This document shows, one piece after another, positions 8,141-18,864 of a stretch of DNA of 41,430 bases; the first letter of the stretch is position 1; each line of letters opens with the position of its first letter. Made by a program: the position numbers and the translations under genes. Origin of the DNA: Corynebacterium urealyticum (GTDB taxonomy: Bacteria > Actinomycetota > Actinomycetes > Mycobacteriales > Mycobacteriaceae). Location of the stretch: the NCBI GenBank assembly GCA_020741275.1, contig DYZK01000097.1, forward strand, positions 1-41,430, written 5' to 3'. The notes under the pieces are model-generated. The model had not been told where the DNA came from. It ran no database searches and saw only the letters and a list, made by a program, of their open reading frames with translations.

Positions 8141-9019
8141 CTAGGGCTGCTCCCGGCGGAGCATCTCCAGCTCCTCCTCAATCCGACCACGCTCACGTTC
8201 GAGGTCTTCCCGGCGGCGCTTGAGGCTTTCGGTGTGTTTATCGTGCGCACGGTGGCAAAAGTCCATGGCATCTTCGGGATCATCCGTGAGGTGAATCAGA
8301 TCGACGTCCTCCGGAGAAATCAACTTTTCCTCGACGAGCCGTTCCTTAATCCAGTCCACCAACGGGCCCCAGAAGCTCGTCCCGACGAGGATGATCGGGA
8401 AGCGTTGGATCTTCTGCGTCTGAACCATCACCAGGGCCTCGAAGAGCTCATCGAGGGTGCCAAAACCGCCCGGCAGGCATATGAAGGCCTGGGAGTACTT
8501 CAGGAACATCGTCTTGCGCACGAAGAAGTAGCGGAAGTTCATACCCAGCTGGACCCAGTCGTTGAGTCGCTGCTCGTGGGGCAGCTCGATGCCCAGGCCA
8601 ATGGAGAGCCCGCCGGCATCAGCCGCGCCTCGGTTCGCGGCCTCCATCAGTCCTGGTCCCCCACCCGTGATCGTGGCGTAGCCGCTGCGGGCGATCAGCT
8701 CACCGATCTGCTGACCGAGCTTGTAGTACTCGTGGTCTTCCCGGATGCGTGCGGAGCCAAAGACGGTGATCGCCTTAGGGATCTTCGCGAGCGCGCCGAA
8801 GCCGTCGACGAACTCGGCTTGGATCCGCATCACTCGCCACGGATCCGTGTGCAGCCAGTCGGTGCTCTCCTGAGGCTGAAGCAAGCGCTGGTCAGTAGTG
8901 GAGTTCTTCGGCTCTGAATCCGGAGTCCCCCGGTACAGCACCGGTCCACGGAAACGAAAATCGGAAAGATTGGCCGAATCGGTGGCCGGGAAGTTGGGGG
9001 TGGAGTCTTCAGTAGTCAT
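8141..9019 (-). CDS. LOG family protein (TIGR00730), nucleoside-5'-monophosphate phosphoribohydrolase-like
   Basis: 292 aa. The Rossmann-like LOG fold is marked by ITVFGSAR (84-91), GGGPGLMEA (119-127) and PGGFGTLDE (183-191), the last being the active-site motif. LOG enzymes cleave the N-glycosidic bond of (isopentenyl-)AMP or other nucleotides; the M. tuberculosis homologue Rv1205 releases cytokinins. About 80 N-terminal residues precede the core and a charged helix of about 40 residues (KRRREDLERERGRIEE) follows it, as in type II LOG proteins. TAGTAT lies 8 nt before the ATG, suggesting a leaderless mRNA. The gene is divergent from the permease and heads the set with the DivIVA-like protein and pepA. 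Confidence 0.88.
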   Translation of the reverse strand: MTTEDSTPNFPATDSANLSDFRFRGPVLYRGTPDSEPKNSTTDQRLLQPQESTDWLHTDPWRVMRIQAEFVDGFGALAKIPKAITVFGSARIREDHEYYKLGQQIGELIARSGYATITGGGPGLMEAANRGAADAGGLSIGLGIELPHEQRLNDWVQLGMNFRYFFVRKTMFLKYSQAFICLPGGFGTLDELFEALVMVQTQKIQRFPIILVGTSFWGPLVDWIKERLVEEKLISPEDVDLIHLTDDPEDAMDFCHRAHDKHTESLKRRREDLERERGRIEEELEMLRREQP

Positions 9020-9027
9020 CGTTACTC

Positions 9028-9033
9028 ATACTA
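9028..9033 (-). promoter_or_regulatory. -10 box TAGTAT for the LOG gene
   Basis: On the minus strand TAGTAT is followed by 8 nt and then the ATG at 9019, with no Shine-Dalgarno sequence between. This fits a leaderless transcript. Confidence 0.5.
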
Positions 9034-9185
9034 ACGGTGACCCAGGACACGCGGTCGCCGGGAAACCCCTGGCGCTGCCCGCATTCCCCCTTAACAGGTG
9101 CACTACCCGCCCCCACAGGCCCGGAAGTGGGCAAATAACTGGACTCCGTTGTCTGACGCGCGCGTGAATATGGTCTAATTCTTAC

Positions 9186-10610
9186 ATGAATTCCCCCAAT
9201 ACTCAGACGGCTGCCGACACCACAGCGGCAACCCCAGAGAGCGGCTCCGCCCTCGGCAAGGGGCTTGAAACCCGACACCTCACCATGATGGGCCTCGGCT
9301 CGGCCATCGGCGCCGGCCTGTTCCTCGGAACGGGCGTTGGCATCGAGGCGGCCGGCCCTGCTGTCCTGTTGTCCTACATCGTCGCCGGCATCATCGTCAT
9401 CTTCGTGATGCAGATGCTGGGCGAGCTCGCGGCCGCACGCCCGGCCTCGGGCACCTTCGCCACTTATGGCCGCCTGGCCTTCGGTAACTGGGCGGGTTTC
9501 TCGCTCGGTTGGTTGTACTATTTCATGCTCGTCATGGTCATGGGTGCCGAGATCACCGGCGCCGGCGCCATCATGGGCAAGTGGTTCGGCGTGGAGGGGT
9601 GGATCCCCGGCCTGGTCGCGGTCGTGTTCTTCACCTTCGTCAACCTCACCGCCGTGCGCGGCTTCGGCGAGTTTGAGTACTGGTTCGCGTTCATCAAGGT
9701 CGCGGTCATCATTATCTTCCTCGCCATCGGCCTGGGACTGCTGTTTGGCTTCTTCCCGGGCTTCGATAGCCCGGGGCTGTCCCACTTCAGCGACTTTGCA
9801 CCAAACGGCGTCTCCGGCATGGCCGCCGGCCTGCTCGCGGTTGCCTTCGCCTTCGGCGGCATTGAGATCGTGACCATCGCCGCCGCCGAGGCCAAGGACC
9901 CCACCACCTCTATCGCCTCGGCCGTCCGCGCTGTTATCTGGCGCATCTCGGTCTTCTACCTTGGCTCGGTCTTCCTGATCACCGCGCTGCTTCCATTCTC
10001 CACCCTGGGTGACGCTGAGACCGCCGCAGAATCCCCGTTCACCCGCGTTCTGGAGCTGGCGAACATCCCGGGTGCGGTGATGCTCATGGAGATCGTCATC
10101 GTCCTCGCCCTGCTCTCGGCATGTAACGCCCAGATCTACGCGACCTCCCGCCTCCTGTTCAGCTTCGGCAGCACCGGTTACGCGCCGAAGTTCGTCCGAA
10201 AGACGAACTCCAACCAGGTTCCGATCCCGGCTGTGTGGGCATCCCTGCTCTTCGCATTCCTCTCAGTGACCCTGCAGGTCTGGGGTCCGGAGAACCTGAT
10301 CGGCATCCTGTTCAACGCCGTCGGTGGCTCGCTGCTGGTGATCTGGGTGATGATTGTGCTCTCCGAGATCAAACTGCGCCCGGCCCTCGAGGCCCGCGGC
10401 AAGATGCCGGTCCGGATGTGGGGCTACCCCTTCCTGCCGTGGCTGACAGTTGCCCTCCTGGTGGGACTCACCGTCCTCATGTTGTGGGATCCTTCGGCCC
10501 GAGGCCAGGTCATCACCGTGGCCGTCGCATTCGCTGCACTCTCCGCGCTGGGCTACATCGTGGGCAAGGTTAATCCTGCTGCCCAGGACCACGAGGAGAT
10601 GACACTCTAG
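9186..10610 (+). CDS. aroP: Amino-acid permease, APC superfamily (AroP/GABA permease-like)
   Basis: 474 aa with about 12 membrane helices. The first helix carries the substrate-site motif MMGLGSAIGAGLFLGTGVGI (34-53) typical of the AAT family of APC transporters, and ELAAARPASGTFATYGRLAFG is the conserved loop of proton-driven amino-acid permeases. In C. glutamicum an aroP gene sits between the dapC and LOG regions, so an aromatic amino-acid permease is likely; a GABA or proline permease cannot be excluded from motifs alone. TCTAAT lies 6 nt upstream of the ATG, a possible leaderless start. It stands alone between the divergent LOG gene and convergent dapC, and is closed by a strong terminator. 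Confidence 0.82.
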   Translation: MNSPNTQTAADTTAATPESGSALGKGLETRHLTMMGLGSAIGAGLFLGTGVGIEAAGPAVLLSYIVAGIIVIFVMQMLGELAAARPASGTFATYGRLAFGNWAGFSLGWLYYFMLVMVMGAEITGAGAIMGKWFGVEGWIPGLVAVVFFTFVNLTAVRGFGEFEYWFAFIKVAVIIIFLAIGLGLLFGFFPGFDSPGLSHFSDFAPNGVSGMAAGLLAVAFAFGGIEIVTIAAAEAKDPTTSIASAVRAVIWRISVFYLGSVFLITALLPFSTLGDAETAAESPFTRVLELANIPGAVMLMEIVIVLALLSACNAQIYATSRLLFSFGSTGYAPKFVRKTNSNQVPIPAVWASLLFAFLSVTLQVWGPENLIGILFNAVGGSLLVIWVMIVLSEIKLRPALEARGKMPVRMWGYPFLPWLTVALLVGLTVLMLWDPSARGQVITVAVAFAALSALGYIVGKVNPAAQDHEEMTL

Positions 10611-10669
10611 AACGTCACCGGGGCGCACCGGACCCTCCTGGAGCGTCCGCCCCCGTGGCAAGATAAGCC

Positions 10670-10716
10670 AACGGCCTCGGAAGCACGATCTTATGCTTCC
10701 GAGGCCGTTTTCTTTA
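10670..10716. terminator. Intrinsic terminator between permease and dapC
   Basis: A 16-bp stem AACGGCCTCGGAAGCA (10670-10685) with TGCTTCCGAGGCCGTT (10694-10709), an 8-nt loop and TTTCTTT after it on the plus strand. It ends the permease transcript and may also serve the convergent dapC. Confidence 0.92.
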
Positions 10717-10719
10717 TGT

Positions 10720-11874
10720 CTATAACACGCCCGAGCCCAGCTCCGCCAAGCGCTGAGCCGCCTTGGCGATCTGCTCATCGCTAGCGGTCAGCCCCACCCG
10801 GACATGTTGCGCCCCGGCGGGGCCATAGAAGTGCCCCGGGGCCACGAGGATGCCGAGTTCCGCGAACCGGCCCACCGTCTCCCACGCGTCCCGTCCTTCA
10901 GTAGCCCAGATATAGAGCCCGGCTTCGGAGTGCTCGACGGTGAATCCAGCAGCGTCCAGCCCGGCGAGCAGGACCTCACGGCGTTCCCGGTAGCGCTGCC
11001 GCTGCAAGGTTTCGAAATCATCGGAACTCAGCGCCGCAATCATCGCGTGCTGGATCGGCCCCGGCACCATGCCCCCGGCGTGCTTCCGGATCCCGAGAAT
11101 CTCGGCCATGAGCTGCCGATCCCCCGCGAGCCAGCCTGCGCGATAGCTGGCCATGTTGGAGGTCTTCGACAGCGAGTGCACCGCAATCAGGTTACGGTGG
11201 TCGCCATCGCAGACCCGCGGATCGAGGATGGAGACGGGCGCGTCGGCCACCTCGGTGGCCTCCCATCCCAGGCCCAGGTAGCACTCGTCGGAGACGACGA
11301 TGCAGTCGCGCTGCCGGGCGAAGTCCACGACCTTGCGCAGGTGCTCTACCCCGAGCACTGCGCCGTGCGGGTTGGCGGGCGAGTTGAGGTAAATCAGGGC
11401 TGGGGTTTCGGGCCCCAGCTTCAGCAGCGAATCAGCGCGCAGCACCCGGCAGCCCGCGAGCTTCGCGGAGACCTCATAGGTCGGATACGCGAGCTCCGGG
11501 ATGACCACCAGCGAATCGGCATGGATCCCGAGGTCCATCGGCAGGCTCGCGATCGCCTCCTTGGTGCCGATCACCGGCACCACGGCATCCTCGCTGAGCC
11601 CGGTGACCCCGAATCGTCGGGCCATCGCGGCCACGATAGCTCCCCGTAGTTCAGCGGAACCTTCAGTGGGCGGGTAGCCCGGCTGCCACGCAGCCTCCGC
11701 CAGCGCGAGCTGGACATTCGGGGGGACGTCGTCGACTGGTGTTCCGACGGAGAGGTTGATCATCCCGTCGGGGTGGGCGGCAGCGCGCTGGGTCGCCTCA
11801 GCCAGGCTGTCCCAGGGGAACGCAGGCAGCCGCTCGGCGGCGGGGCTGCGAAAAGCTGGTGACCGTCGAGTCAC
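10720..11874 (-). CDS. dapC: N-succinyldiaminopimelate aminotransferase DapC
   Basis: 384 aa class I/II PLP-dependent aminotransferase. I place the start at the GTG of VTRRSPAF, which has GAGGAG about 9 nt upstream; the earlier in-frame ATG lies inside a terminator hairpin and is unlikely. The N-terminal LPAFPWDSLAEA and NLSVGTPVDDVPPNVQ are typical of actinobacterial DapC. The PLP lysine is in AVHSLSKTSNMASYRAGW, and the Arg that binds substrate carboxylate is in HVRVGLTASD near the end. The enzyme makes N-succinyl-L,L-DAP from its keto precursor in the succinylase branch of lysine and peptidoglycan DAP synthesis. It follows fdxC, as in mycobacteria and C. glutamicum. Confidence 0.92.
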   Translation of the reverse strand: MTRRSPAFRSPAAERLPAFPWDSLAEATQRAAAHPDGMINLSVGTPVDDVPPNVQLALAEAAWQPGYPPTEGSAELRGAIVAAMARRFGVTGLSEDAVVPVIGTKEAIASLPMDLGIHADSLVVIPELAYPTYEVSAKLAGCRVLRADSLLKLGPETPALIYLNSPANPHGAVLGVEHLRKVVDFARQRDCIVVSDECYLGLGWEATEVADAPVSILDPRVCDGDHRNLIAVHSLSKTSNMASYRAGWLAGDRQLMAEILGIRKHAGGMVPGPIQHAMIAALSSDDFETLQRQRYRERREVLLAGLDAAGFTVEHSEAGLYIWATEGRDAWETVGRFAELGILVAPGHFYGPAGAQHVRVGLTASDEQIAKAAQRLAELGSGVL

Positions 11875-11897
11875 GGATTCACTCTCCTCATTGAAAA

Positions 11898-11929
11898 GCT
11901 CCCGGTGCCCCACCAGAAGCACCGGGAGC
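11898..11929 (-). terminator. Intrinsic terminator downstream of fdxC
   Basis: On the minus strand GCTCCCGGTGC (11929-11919 side) pairs with GCACCGGGAGC across a 10-nt loop, followed by TTTTC. It lies between the fdxC stop and the dapC start and could separate the two transcripts or allow read-through attenuation. Confidence 0.85.
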
Positions 11930-11971
11930 CGGGCACGCGGCCGACACAGTGAAGGCCGGCCTCCGAGCCAC

Positions 11972-12289
11972 TTAGGCCTGTGGTGGCAGAGCTGCGATCA
12001 TCGGAGCGTCGAAATCCTGCGGGCCAAGCGCCGCAGCGCCGCCCGGGGAGCCCAGGTCGTCGAAGAACGCCGCGTTGGCGTCGTTGTACTCTTCCCACTC
12101 CTCCGGGATGTCGTCCTCGTAGAAGATGGCCTCGACCGGGCAGACCGGCTCACACGCGCCGCAGTCCACGCACTCGTCCGGGTGGATGTACAGCATGCGC
12201 TTGCCTTCGTAGATGCAGTCCACTGGGCATTCCTCGACGCAGCTGCGATCCAGGACGTCGACGCATGGTTGTGCAATCGTGTAGGTCAT
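11972..12289 (-). CDS. fdxC: 7Fe ferredoxin FdxC
   Basis: 105 aa, ATG start with AAGGA upstream. The cysteine pattern is that of 3Fe-4S/4Fe-4S ferredoxins: [17 protein letters not shown] for the first half and [12 protein letters not shown] for the second, with [14 protein letters not shown] between. The C-terminal part is acidic, as in mycobacterial FdxC. Such ferredoxins carry low-potential electrons in the cytosol, for example between ferredoxin reductases and cytochromes P450 or 2-oxoacid oxidoreductases. The gene has its own hairpin terminator and precedes dapC. Confidence 0.95.
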   Translation of the reverse strand: MTYTIAQPCVDVLDRSCVEECPVDCIYEGKRMLYIHPDECVDCGACEPVCPVEAIFYEDDIPEEWEEYNDANAAFFDDLGSPGGAAALGPQDFDAPMIAALPPQA

Positions 12290-12365
12290 TGTTCTTCCTT
12301 ATGCACTATCGGGTCTAGCGCTAACGGCTAAGTTCTTATCTTTTTATTCTGTCACTCGGGCGGGT

Positions 12366-12866
12366 TCAATTCGAATCACGATCGGCCGTGGGGTCGATGT
12401 ACATGACCGGAATCGCGCCACCCAGAAGACCCGCCGCGAGCAGGCCGAGCGTGGCAAGGCTTTGCGGGATCAGGGTATCCCCGCTGGCGCTGAGGGCAGG
12501 CCACATCAGCAGCGCGATAAATCCCGCCAGCCAGATCCACGTGGGAATGGCAGCGATTGCTTTATTCGGGGTCCACAGCAGCGCGGTCTTGGTGATGATC
12601 CAGTTGAACACTCCCGCAAACAGGATCGTCCAAGGCAACGGAATACTCACCTCGCCGATGCTGATGCGGCTGCCCAGGTAGAGCACGGAAACGAAGAGGC
12701 CGAACGCGGCCCCGACACTCAGCCAGGCAATCCCCGCGATTCGCTCGCGGCGGGTGGTGTCGCGGCGGACCTGGCTGCGGTTCGGGTCTCCCCAGTGAGG
12801 TTCACTCTGGCGTTGTCCTTCAGGGTCTGCGACACGGCGATTATGGCTCATCACGTTGTCAGCCAT
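12366..12866 (-). CDS. Small four-helix membrane protein encoded after mshB (Rv1171-like position)
   Basis: 166 aa, starting at the ATG that overlaps the mshB stop by 8 bp, with GAGG just upstream, so translation is probably coupled to mshB. The first 45 residues are polar and basic; about four membrane helices follow (near 47-70, 76-95, 108-125 and 132-155). There is no catalytic motif. A small membrane protein of unknown function occupies the same place after mshB in M. tuberculosis (Rv1171), which supports it as a real, conserved gene. Its role is not known; coupling to mshB and lpqW suggests the envelope or redox physiology. Confidence 0.8.
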   Translation of the reverse strand: MADNVMSHNRRVADPEGQRQSEPHWGDPNRSQVRRDTTRRERIAGIAWLSVGAAFGLFVSVLYLGSRISIGEVSIPLPWTILFAGVFNWIITKTALLWTPNKAIAAIPTWIWLAGFIALLMWPALSASGDTLIPQSLATLGLLAAGLLGGAIPVMYIDPTADRDSN

Positions 12867-13866
12867 CCTCACCCTGCGCCTTCCCGTCAGTACCGTGCTC
12901 TTGGGCGGTCCCGTTGCTGGGAACCACGAAGTCAAAGTGTAGCAGACTGATCTGTCTGTTTGTGTTTAGGTCGGAGTTCTTCACCCAGCCCAGCTGATAT
13001 CCCTCGACGGGAAGGATCGGCTGACTAATGAGGTTCGACAACGCGAAGAGGTACTCCCCCGTCGGCGTGGTGACATCCCGAGCATCGGGGTTGACATCCG
13101 TTCGCGAACCGTCGGCGACCCACAACTGCGTGGCGTGTGCCGCCATCGCCTTTCGCTTGGCCGCGACGTCCTCCGGCGCACCCTGGACGAAGGCGTCGAT
13201 AAAATCTTCCGCAACCAGCGCGACGTCGCCGTCTTTGGCCTCGCGCCAGCCCTCGGGGATCTCCGCTCCCGCCATCACAGCATGGAAAGCCCCCGCCGGG
13301 GTTACGGCCCACCAGATCTCTTGCGGAGTGGCCTCCTCACCCGCGTCCGCGAGTCGGCGGACTGCCTCGTGGGTCACCCGGTGGGCTCGGATGTGATCGG
13401 GGTGCCCATAGCCGCCGTCGGGCCCATAGGTGACGAGCACGTCCGGGCCCTCACGGCGGAGCACCGCGAGCAGCTGCCCCACCTGTTGCTCCCAGTTATC
13501 CTCCGAGTCCCCGGCGAAGGCATGGGGGTGTCGGATAGCCGGGGTATCGGCCATCCCGGAATCCCGCCAACGGCTCAGCCCACCCAGGAACTGCGGCCCC
13601 TGATGAACCCCCAGGTGCTCGAGGGCCCGCTGCAGTTCCCCAATACGGAAACCACCCAGCAGATCGGAGTGCTCGGAGATCAGGTTCTGGTACTTCTCCC
13701 CGATCACCTCCCCTTCCTCCCCGAGCGTGCAGGTCAGCACGGATGTCTCCGCCCCGACCCGGGAACTCGCGGCCACCAACAGGCCGGTAAACAGGGATTC
13801 ATCGTCCGGGTGAGCGTGAACAAACATCACCCGCTGCGGTGCCACGTGGGTGGCGTGCTTAGTCAT
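12859..13866 (-). CDS. mshB: MshB, GlcNAc-Ins deacetylase of mycothiol synthesis
   Basis: 335 aa zinc deacetylase of the PIG-L/LmbE family. The metal-binding motif HAHPDDESL sits near the N-terminus and the third ligand motif GYGHPDHIRAH near residue 153. The sequence CTLGEEGEVIGEKY and the tail region are typical of MshB. It removes the acetyl group of N-acetylglucosaminyl-inositol, the second step of mycothiol biosynthesis, in the cytosol. The ATG overlaps the lpqW stop (ATGACTAA) and its own stop overlaps the next membrane protein, so three genes form a tight operon. The gene order lpqW-mshB matches mycobacteria and C. glutamicum. The C-terminal 30 residues are polar and probably disordered. 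Confidence 0.94.
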   Translation of the reverse strand: MTKHATHVAPQRVMFVHAHPDDESLFTGLLVAASSRVGAETSVLTCTLGEEGEVIGEKYQNLISEHSDLLGGFRIGELQRALEHLGVHQGPQFLGGLSRWRDSGMADTPAIRHPHAFAGDSEDNWEQQVGQLLAVLRREGPDVLVTYGPDGGYGHPDHIRAHRVTHEAVRRLADAGEEATPQEIWWAVTPAGAFHAVMAGAEIPEGWREAKDGDVALVAEDFIDAFVQGAPEDVAAKRKAMAAHATQLWVADGSRTDVNPDARDVTTPTGEYLFALSNLISQPILPVEGYQLGWVKNSDLNTNRQISLLHFDFVVPSNGTAQEHGTDGKAQGEDG

Positions 13867-15739
13867 GTGAACTTGGTACCTCCGGTTCTGGGGCCGCCGT
13901 CGTCGTCGGTTCCGCTACTTCCTGGCGCGTCCAGCGAGTACCGCCAACGAAAATTCCACTATAGGGATCGAAAGGCCATTGTTCGACAGGCTTGTCGGAG
14001 CCCACGAACTCTGGGCTCGCGGCGTAGTACTGCTCATCTCGCAATAGCGGCAGCAGCACAGACTGGTTCTGCACCAGCGCGTTCACCCGCTCGATCGCAG
14101 CGGCAGAATCTTGACCGTCGCGTACCTCGGCAATCGCTTCGTCGATTGCTGGGGCACAGAGGCCTGTGATGTTTGCCCCAAAGGTTCGCTGCTGGGGCGC
14201 CTCTGCCGGTTCCGTCGACGAGGTGGGCTCCGATCTACGGGATTCTTGCGGCGAACTCTGGCTTGCGGATTCGGTTGAACGTTCGCTCGGCACGATGGTG
14301 CTCGTCGACTCGTCCGACTTCTCATCCTTGTGCGACGCCTTATCCTCGGCAGCCCGCTCCTCAGCCTGACGCAGCGTCTCCGGCCGGACGCACGAGAACT
14401 GGTTGGCCACGTCCGTGGGAGTATCCGGGGTGCGCCCCCACAGCACCGACGCGTCGACCTCTCCCTCTGGGATCATCTTCTCAAGCAGGTTTTCCGAATC
14501 AACAGTCAAAGCCTGAGCGTTGATCCCGTTGCGGCTGAGCTCATCAGCAATCGTGCGGGCGGCGATGGCCGCCTGCTTGTCGTTATTGGGAGCAGCGATA
14601 GTGAAGGGTCGCTCGTCGAACAGACCCCGGGCCTCGTCCGGCATCTGCCCCGCCGGTTGCTCGCCCCATTGCGGAGGGGCAACATCCCTGTTCCCGGAGA
14701 CGATCTGCGCCACGATGTCAGGCTTGATCGCCGCCAATGCCGCGCGACGCACGGGCAGCTCGCTCATCCGCTCCGAATCGAGGTTGAGAGCGAAGTTCAG
14801 TTGAACCTTCCGGTCCCGCTGCGTGCCACGGACATCCGGCACCTCGCCGAGAGTCAGCGCTCCCAAACCCGCTGGGTAAGCGGCATACATCTGCAGCTGC
14901 CGCGAGCGCAGCATCTGCGCCCCCGTGTGCACATCCGGGACCGCCCGGAGGATCAGCTTATCGGTGGCGGCAGGGGCCGATCCCCAGTAGCGGTCGTTGC
15001 GCTGCAGTTCGATAACACCGCGGCCAGCATCAACCGAGTGAACCCGATAAGCCCCGCCCGAGGCGACCGAACGCTCGTCCATCATCGTGGCGAACTGCTG
15101 TCCCTCAGACCGATAGATATGACTCGGCAGCAGGTGCCGGAACAACTGCCGCCAGCCTTCCTGCGGCTCGCTGAAACTCACGCGAACCTTCGAGCCCCCT
15201 CCGGAAACCTTGATCGCGGAGATCTTGCTGTACTGGACCGCATTCTCCGCGATGCGCTGGGTACGCAGCTCATCCCAGAGGTACTGAAAATCACTGCCGG
15301 AGATCGGGGTTCCGTCGGACCACTGTGCGTGCGGGCGCAACGTGTAGGTCACCTCGGTCGGCGCCTGCGGGTTATCAGCATCCACCTTGACCAGGAGATC
15401 CTTATTCATCACCCAGCGGTTGCCAACGCGGTTGAACGCGGAGGGCAGCGTGAGATCTGCGACCGCCATCGTGGATTGGCCCAGGTTGCCGACGATGTGC
15501 GGGTTCAGATTGCCGTCGAATTCGTCGACGCCGATATTGATCTCCCGCAGCTTCGAATCCGCGGTGTTCTCGTTCTTTTCCTCGTTGGAGTCCTTGGCCT
15601 TGGGCTTGGCCGGTTCCTCCACGGTGGGGGCATCGCCGGGGCGAGCCTGACAGCCGGCCAGGACGAGGCTGAGGGCCACCGGGGTGGCCACGAGGGCAGC
15701 AAAAAAGCGCTGACGGGGTTGCCGGTGAATAACTGCCAA
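13859..15739 (-). CDS. lpqW: LpqW-type lipoprotein (family 5 solute-binding fold)
   Basis: About 626 aa. The signal peptide ends in the lipobox VLAGC, so the mature protein is lipid-anchored outside the membrane. I favour the TTG at 15739 with GGAGG 6 nt upstream; a TTG at 15745 is the alternative. The body matches peptide-binding proteins of ABC importers (LRPHAQWSDGTPISGSDFQYLW; ELQRNDRYWG), yet no transporter genes are nearby. Position between typA and mshB identifies it as LpqW, which in M. smegmatis and C. glutamicum controls flux into phosphatidylinositol mannosides and lipoarabinomannan rather than peptide uptake. A Ser/Glu/Thr-rich insert of about 55 residues (KDEKSDESTSTIVPS onward) interrupts the C-terminal lobe. 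Confidence 0.88.
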   Translation of the reverse strand: MAVIHRQPRQRFFAALVATPVALSLVLAGCQARPGDAPTVEEPAKPKAKDSNEEKNENTADSKLREINIGVDEFDGNLNPHIVGNLGQSTMAVADLTLPSAFNRVGNRWVMNKDLLVKVDADNPQAPTEVTYTLRPHAQWSDGTPISGSDFQYLWDELRTQRIAENAVQYSKISAIKVSGGGSKVRVSFSEPQEGWRQLFRHLLPSHIYRSEGQQFATMMDERSVASGGAYRVHSVDAGRGVIELQRNDRYWGSAPAATDKLILRAVPDVHTGAQMLRSRQLQMYAAYPAGLGALTLGEVPDVRGTQRDRKVQLNFALNLDSERMSELPVRRAALAAIKPDIVAQIVSGNRDVAPPQWGEQPAGQMPDEARGLFDERPFTIAAPNNDKQAAIAARTIADELSRNGINAQALTVDSENLLEKMIPEGEVDASVLWGRTPDTPTDVANQFSCVRPETLRQAEERAAEDKASHKDEKSDESTSTIVPSERSTESASQSSPQESRRSEPTSSTEPAEAPQQRTFGANITGLCAPAIDEAIAEVRDGQDSAAAIERVNALVQNQSVLLPLLRDEQYYAASPEFVGSDKPVEQWPFDPYSGIFVGGTRWTRQEVAEPTTTAAPEPEVPSSHD

Positions 15740-15813
15740 GACCAACCTCCGTCAGCGCTGCTGCGCTCTATTCCGCCCGCGCGGGTGGCTCCCCGCCGCG
15801 GGTGAAGAGCCCC

Positions 15814-17724
<1,911 letters not shown>

Positions 17725-18077
17725 TAGTTCAACGCTTCCTTAAAAATATTGACTATGAGTGATTGGCTACTCCTACGGTGCCAATGTTAGCCCCGCGGTT
17801 GACTCCACTATTTTTCCACATGCCTCGAAGTTTTTCTGCATGCGTTACCCCGGCCCGCGCTCGTCACCCCTGCACACTCCCCCGCGTCCGGGCCAGGCGG
17901 CAGCCAGAAAAATTTTATCGTTTTCTCCAACTTTTCATGCCTTGCTGATATTGTGAACCAAACCAAACAACAATCGTGCAAGCGCTGACCACCTACCGCC
18001 CGCGGGGCGGGGATGGGTAACACCAGGCTTGCCAGTCCGAAATATTTCGCAACCAGCACTGGAAGGCACCACCCGGA
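17725..18077. other. Divergent regulatory region between typA and a secreted-protein gene
   Basis: This 353-bp stretch has no gene I can support. It must hold the typA promoter (minus) and that of the secreted protein (plus). It contains an AT-rich part (17900-17970) with GATATTGTG and a CAAACCAAACAACAA run. A G+C hairpin CCGCCC-GCG-GGGCGG lies at 17996-18010, about 70 bp before the downstream start. If transcription begins near 17960, the plus-strand gene would have a leader of about 100 nt that includes this hairpin. Confidence 0.4.
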
Positions 18078-18785
18078 ATGAACGTCAAGGCCACTTCCTC
18101 TCGCAAGCGCACATGGGGCCGCCGCGCCGCCACGACCCTCGCCGCGATGGCGCTCGGCGCCACGGCGGTCATCAGCCCTGCTCAGGCGGCCCCTGTCGGC
18201 TCCCTCGATCACCTCGGCCGTCCGGCACCGCACGTCCTCAACCAGATCGAGCAGTTCGCCAACACCCCTGGCCTGCCGGATAAGGCCAAGTCCGCCCTGG
18301 AGTCGGTGGTCGGATTCTTCCGCGGCGATGGAGACAAAGATCCTGGCGTCTACCTGCCAGAGGGCGGGCCGGCATTCACCCAGTTCGCTTTCCCGAGCGT
18401 GTCCATGAAGTGCATCGGCGGCAAGGATAAGGCCGTCGGTACCGCCATGGCGGTCCCCGGCCCAGCAGCATTGCCGCTGCCTGGCGTTGCACACGGTGAG
18501 GTGAACTTCGTCTTCACCGCACTGGGCACGGGCCCGGCTGCTAAGAAGCAGGCGATCCCAATGCGCGTCCACTGGGTGAACATCAACAACGGCCGCACCG
18601 GCACCACCACGCTGGGCAACAACGGCATCAACCCGAAGGGTCCAGGCACCGTCAACGGTGCTGCGAAGACCGGCTCCGGCACGGTCGTGGCTCTGCTCGA
18701 GGGCGGCGTAACGACGGTAGAGAAGAACTCCGGCCCGTCCAACTGCGGATTCAGCCCGACCGTGGCAATGATCAACGTCCGCTAA
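18078..18785 (+). CDS. Secreted protein of unknown function
   Basis: 235 aa, ATG with GGAAGG about 12 nt upstream. The N-terminus has a basic segment with SRKRTWGRRAA, a hydrophobic core LAAMALGATAVI and a likely cleavage after SPAQA (about residue 37). The RR pair could make it a Tat substrate, but the consensus is incomplete, so Sec export is equally possible. The mature protein has two cysteines (MKCIGG and SNCGF), probably forming a disulphide, and many Gly/Val/Thr residues suggesting a beta-rich fold. I recognise no catalytic motif. It is monocistronic, divergent from typA and closed by two hairpins, so it is probably a stable, well-expressed surface or exported protein of corynebacteria. 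Confidence 0.8.
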   Translation: MNVKATSSRKRTWGRRAATTLAAMALGATAVISPAQAAPVGSLDHLGRPAPHVLNQIEQFANTPGLPDKAKSALESVVGFFRGDGDKDPGVYLPEGGPAFTQFAFPSVSMKCIGGKDKAVGTAMAVPGPAALPLPGVAHGEVNFVFTALGTGPAAKKQAIPMRVHWVNINNGRTGTTTLGNNGINPKGPGTVNGAAKTGSGTVVALLEGGVTTVEKNSGPSNCGFSPTVAMINVR

Positions 18786-18817
18786 AACGGCCGCGATAAC
18801 CATCGTCGGCTAGCACA

Positions 18818-18846
18818 GCGCCCGTGGCCCTTGGGGCCACGGGCGC
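18818..18846 (+). terminator. Strong hairpin downstream of the secreted-protein gene
   Basis: A 13-bp perfect stem GCGCCCGTGGCCC (18818-18830) with GGGCCACGGGCGC (18834-18846) and a TTG loop, 32 bp after the stop. There is no U tract directly after it; it probably works together with the next hairpin. Confidence 0.75.
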
Positions 18847-18864
18847 ACATGCTTGCGGACACAG

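Noticed and set aside
18078..18190. Firm assignment of the secreted protein as a Tat substrate
   Set aside because: An RR pair is present but the full S-R-R-x-F-L-K pattern is not; Sec export fits equally well.
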